Assembly: GCA_032717465.1 (NCBI GenBank)
Contig: CM064632.1
Span: 28,582,578 to 28,646,577, forward strand
Length of the DNA stretch: 64,000 bases
From: Coenobita brevimanus
Taxonomy: Eukaryota > Arthropoda > Malacostraca > Decapoda > Coenobitidae
Direction: 5' to 3'
The translations under genes and the position numbers were made by a program. The notes under the pieces were generated by a model. It was not told where the DNA came from. It did not search any database and was given only the letters and a program-made list of their open reading frames with translations. Of this stretch, positions 60,459 to 64,000 are shown piece after piece (positions within the stretch are counted from its first letter, which is position 1; each line of letters opens with the position of its first letter).

Positions 60459-63400
60459 CGCTCTCTTAGGCTCCTCCAGTGGAATTGCTTGGGAGCACGG
60501 AGCAAGCTCCCCCTTTTGCAAGAAGCGGCCGCAAAGGACCGCCCTGATGTCATTCTCCTGCAGGAGACCCTGCTCCCAGGCAATTCCACTTTCCATCTTT
60601 CGGGATACACCACCCATCTCCTCCCGTATATTCGTGGCGTTACACGGGGATGTGCCGTTCTGGTCCGGGACCACATCGCGTGCACAGATTGTGAGCCCCC
60701 TCCTTTCTGTGGGCCTGATGTGGAAGTTCAGGGCGTGGTTCTCCATCTGGCGACGTCGCCCCTGACGGTGTACAATGTATACCGGAGCCAGAGGAGCACC
60801 CTGGAGTTGGGGGAACTTTTCTCCCAAGCTGCCAGGGGAGCTGTGTACATTGGGGGCGACTTCAGTGCCCACCACGCCCTGCTCTCTTCGCCTCTTCGGC
60901 CCAACGATGCAGGACGACACATCTCTTTAATACTGGAGGAGGTGGGTGATGTTTCCCTATTAAACGACACCACCGAGGCCACACACATTGACGGAGGGCG
61001 TCTGGACTTGGCGTTTGTGTCCTCCCCCCTTGCGGGCTCGGCAACATGGTCGCTGCACCGACACCTCGCCAGTGATCATTTTGCCCTAGAGGTCACTTTG
61101 CCAACTGCTCCACTCCCACCGACGCCGCCCCCTCCTTTGCGGTGGGACTTCCGTAGGGCCGACTGGGCGGCTTTTGCACAGGCCTTAGCTGGGGCCTTTG
61201 CTGAATCCCCTCCCGCCTCAGACCTCGAGAGACGAGCAGATCAGGTGGCGAGTATTTTTTCGCAGGCTGCCTCTCTTGCTATTCCCCTGCAGAGTCGATC
61301 CGCGAGGTGCTATCGAGACGGCTGGATTTACTGCGACAGGGTCAAGGAATTGAACCGGCGGCTAAATGCGGCACGCAGGCAGTACCGACGGCGTCGCACA
61401 TCTCCACACCGTCGGTACCTGGTGGCTGTCACGCGACACGTCACCACAGAGAAACGCCGCCTCAAGGAGGAGGCGTGGATTGGATGGTGTCGTACCCTAG
61501 ATGCTCACTCCACACTCAGGGAGATGTGGGGGAGAATCAGGTCCATCTCCGATCCACGTCCTCCTCGGCCGCCCTCGCATCCTGATCCTGCCGCAGAGGC
61601 CAGCCGCCTCGCCCAGCACTTCGCGGATCGCTCTGCTTCAAGCAATCTCCCGCAATCCGTCCAGGTTCTACAGGCTCAGCTATGCACCGCTCGTGCCACG
61701 GCAGTTCAGGCTGCCTGTGATAGGCCAGACCCAGCTGATTGTCCCATCACCAGCGGGGAGGTTCAAAAAGCACTGCACCACAGGGGGGACTCTGCGCCTG
61801 GACTGGACGGAATCACGTATTCACTGCTGTCACATGCTGGGGATTGCGGCAGCGAGCGCCTACTTGATCTGATCAACCTCTCGTGGTCTGAGGGGCGTCT
61901 GCCAAGGTCGTGGAAGGCGGCTGTTATACACCCGATTCCTAAGCCTCGTGATCCTACCGCCATGCGCCCCATCTCCCTCCTTAGCTGTATTGCAAAAACG
62001 GCTGAGAGGATTGTGCGGGCTCGTCTCGCTTGGCGGCTGGGACCACTGCACCCAAGGATTTTCGCGTATCACCATGGTAGGAGTGCCACTCACTGCCTCG
62101 CGTCTTTCCTTGGGGAACTGAGAGGGGGAAGGGGGATGGCCGTCTTCCTCGACCTTGAAAAGGCGTTTGAACTAGCCAGCCCTACAGTTATTCTGGCTGC
62201 CCTTGCAGACAGGGGTGTGGGAGGCAGGCTTTTAGCCTGGATCAGGGACTTCTTTACGGATCGCTCCGCAGGGGTCAGATTCCAGGGGCACCTCTCACAC
62301 TTTTGCAAACATTTAAATGGCACGCCACAGGGGAGCGTACTCAGCCCCCTCCTGTTTAATATCCTTATGGAGGGGCTCTTATCTCTCGATTATGGGCCTG
62401 GCGTCACCCTCCTCTGTTATGCAGACGATCTTGCCCTCGTATTTACAAGAAGGGATTGTTTCCGACAGGCAGACTTGGCCCTTTCTCGGCTCCATGCCAA
62501 GTGTGCTGAGTTAGGCCTAAAAATTAACTTCCAGAAGACAAAGTGCCTGCCATTTGGACTCCGCCCCCCAGACTTTCCACTGCTACTCGGTGGCCATCAG
62601 CTCTCCATGGTCACTGCACATCGGTACTTGGGGGTCTGGCTTGACGCGGGTCTCAACTTTGCCTGCCATGTTCGGTACCTGAGGGAGCGTGCATCCACCC
62701 GCATGGCTGCTCTCCGCTATCTGTCCAGGCGGAGTTTGGGGGCATCATTTTCCGTCCTACGGACCTTTTATACACACGCAGTCCGATCCTTGGTGGACTA
62801 CAGCGCCATCTGCTTGACGGGCCTTGCTCCGCCAGTCGCTAGATCTCTGGAGGTCATCCAGAATGATGCCCTCCGCATTATGCTGGGTGCTCCACGCTGG
62901 ACCCGACTTGCAAATCTGCGTATGGAGGGTGGCCTTCCATCTCTGGCCCATCGCATTGTTTTACGAGCGGCAATTATCACTCTGAAGCTAATACAGTGCC
63001 TACCTCACCTGCCTGTCTCTGCCCTCCTAAAACGCCTTCTCTGCCGCCCACCCGAGCCGGCCCCTCAGCGTGACTGGGCCCGCACCACAGCTGCTGCCAT
63101 CCATGGTTTGGGAGCTGCTGCGAGCCTATGTCAAGATCCCGACTCTCCCTTTCCTGGATACGTTGATCCACCGCCATGGGATCCTCCCCTTTTTAATATT
63201 TTTGGTCCATCGGAGGCTAAACCCCGCTCCTTGATTCCATCACTCCTTCGCCAGGAGGGTCTCAGTAGGGTGGCAGCTCTGGCCTCACCAGACTCAGCCA
63301 TCTACTACACTGATGGCTCTGTTTCCCCTAATGGCGCAGCTGGAGCGGCCTTTGTCTCTGGGCAAATAGTGGAAGCTTGGCGACTCTCTTCAGGTATCTC

Positions 63401-64000
63401 TGCTTTCCAGGCGGAACTTGCGGCCATCCTGGGTGCTTTGCGCCATGCTCACCACCATCGTCGCAATCGAGTCATAATCCACACAGACTCTCTTTCCTCC
63501 ATTCAGAGATTACGATCCTTCTCGCTGCATGACAACGTCTTTCTCCTCACAGCGATTCATACATTTGCGTCACTCCTTGTCCATAGGGGCGCAACGATTA
63601 ACCTTCACTGGCTCCCGGGACATGTGGGAATTAGTGGCAACGAGCGTGCTGATGACGCGGCGCGCTCAGCTTGCGATCTCCCAGACATCACATTCCCATT
63701 ACGCCCTAGTCCCTCGCACCACATCCGCACTCTCACTGCCACCATAGGCAGACTATCCCTAGAGGACCATCAACTCTGGGTCACGGAGGGCTCTTGCTCT
63801 GCAAAATGGTATGCTACTGCCACGTTGTATTCCCTTCTGTCGCTCCCCCCAGGACTACCTAATTTTATTGTAGTCCGACTTCGAAGATTGCGTCTTGGGT
63901 TTCTTTGCTACAAGCAAATTAGGGGTATGGAGCCAGACCCGTGTGAACATTGCTTGGCCAGCTGTGAGGAGCCCCTTTTGCATTATCTTCTGGACTGCCC
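60459..64000 (+). CDS. LINE ORF2: endonuclease, reverse transcriptase, RNase H (partial)
   Basis: Open for 1180 codons to the window edge with no stop. Endonuclease: LLQWNCLGARS (60471 on), LLQETLL with Glu at 60564, YIGGDFSAHH, and SDHFALEV near 61072. Reverse transcriptase: GLDGITYSLL, RPISLLSCIAKTAERIV, FLDLEKAFE, NGTPQGSVLSPLLFNI and CYADDLALVF near 62415-62440. RNase H: YYTDGSVSPNGAAGAAF, FQAELAAILGAL, IIHTDSLSSIQ and HWLPGHVGISGNERADDAA, holding its acidic residues and His. A final CEHC...HYLLDC finger shows the end is near. It nicks target DNA, copies the element RNA and removes it. The frame is -1 relative to ORF1 and open for roughly 700 nt upstream, yet the first in-frame ATG is at 61524, inside ORF2. 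Motif A ends AFE rather than the usual AFD, while the catalytic Asp is present. Confidence 0.87.

Larger units (their letters stand above)
57860..64000 (+). mobile_element. I-group LINE, apparently intact, cut by window edge
   Basis: A GC-rich leader (start estimated, interrupted by 36 T at 58204-58239) precedes ORF1 (gag-like with CCHC fingers) and ORF2 (apurinic-type endonuclease, reverse transcriptase, RNase H, terminal Cys/His finger). Both frames are uninterrupted. An RNase H domain after the polymerase together with a CCHC gag places it in the I superfamily (I, Nimb, Loa or similar). The leader has two related stretches ending 'gtgactgagtg' (about 58185) and 'ttgactgagtt' (about 58533), a possible duplicated promoter or 5' unit. 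The 3' end lies beyond the window. Confidence 0.85.

Noticed and set aside
59470..60920. Minus-strand frames of 115-207 codons in the I-group LINE
   Set aside because: GC-rich antisense shadows of ORF1 and ORF2.

Overview
The window looks like nuclear DNA of an arthropod, most likely a decapod crustacean. This is inference: the sequence is dominated by very long AC, AG, AT and trinucleotide microsatellites, it carries several LINE and tRNA-derived SINE families, and its only host coding exon encodes an invertebrate-type AMPA glutamate receptor segment. There are no operons, ribosome binding sites or other prokaryotic features. Nearly every long open frame is either a retrotransposon or an artefact of a repeat without stop codons.

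Host gene: one 153-bp exon at 29859-30011 (+) encodes part of the amino-terminal domain of an AMPA-type ionotropic glutamate receptor, with good splice sites and phase 1 at both ends. No other exon of this gene is visible, so the window is probably mostly intron on both sides. Candidate zero-length (recursive) splice sites are present at 6114/6115 and 29664/29665, and splice-like sequence is tandemly duplicated on both sides of the exon.

Layout. 1-9800: microsatellites, an interleaved inverted satellite (790-1660), a SINE fragment (5808-5935) and a tandem 162-bp repeat. 9806-19380: a LINE cluster. It holds a 3' fragment of a CR1/Jockey-like element, an almost complete RTE-like LINE with one nonsense codon (10795-14190), an 853-bp CAC array, a LINE with a restriction-like endonuclease interrupted by a SINE (15335-17727), and an RTE-like LINE with a PHD-type finger (17710-19380). 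19748-24243: a 1.76-kb minisatellite, then 2.3 kb of polypurine. 24755-34420: SINEs, RTE fragments and a decayed RTE-like LINE (26395-29240) around the receptor exon. 35021-57822: SINEs, satellites, minisatellites, purine tracts and sequence without recognisable genes. 57860-64000: an apparently intact I-group LINE with a gag-like ORF1 and an ORF2 (endonuclease, reverse transcriptase, RNase H, zinc finger) that stays open to the window edge.

The LINEs provide the only enzymatic activities (nicking, reverse transcription, RNA degradation), and the SINEs presumably borrow them. Several 5'-truncated LINE copies begin at a dinucleotide tract and end in a tetranucleotide tail, which links retrotransposition with the microsatellite richness. 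I found no convincing unknown defence or metabolic system. The most notable items are the intact I-group LINE, the candidate recursive splice sites, the nested and chimeric LINE locus, and the clustered simple-repeat structures.
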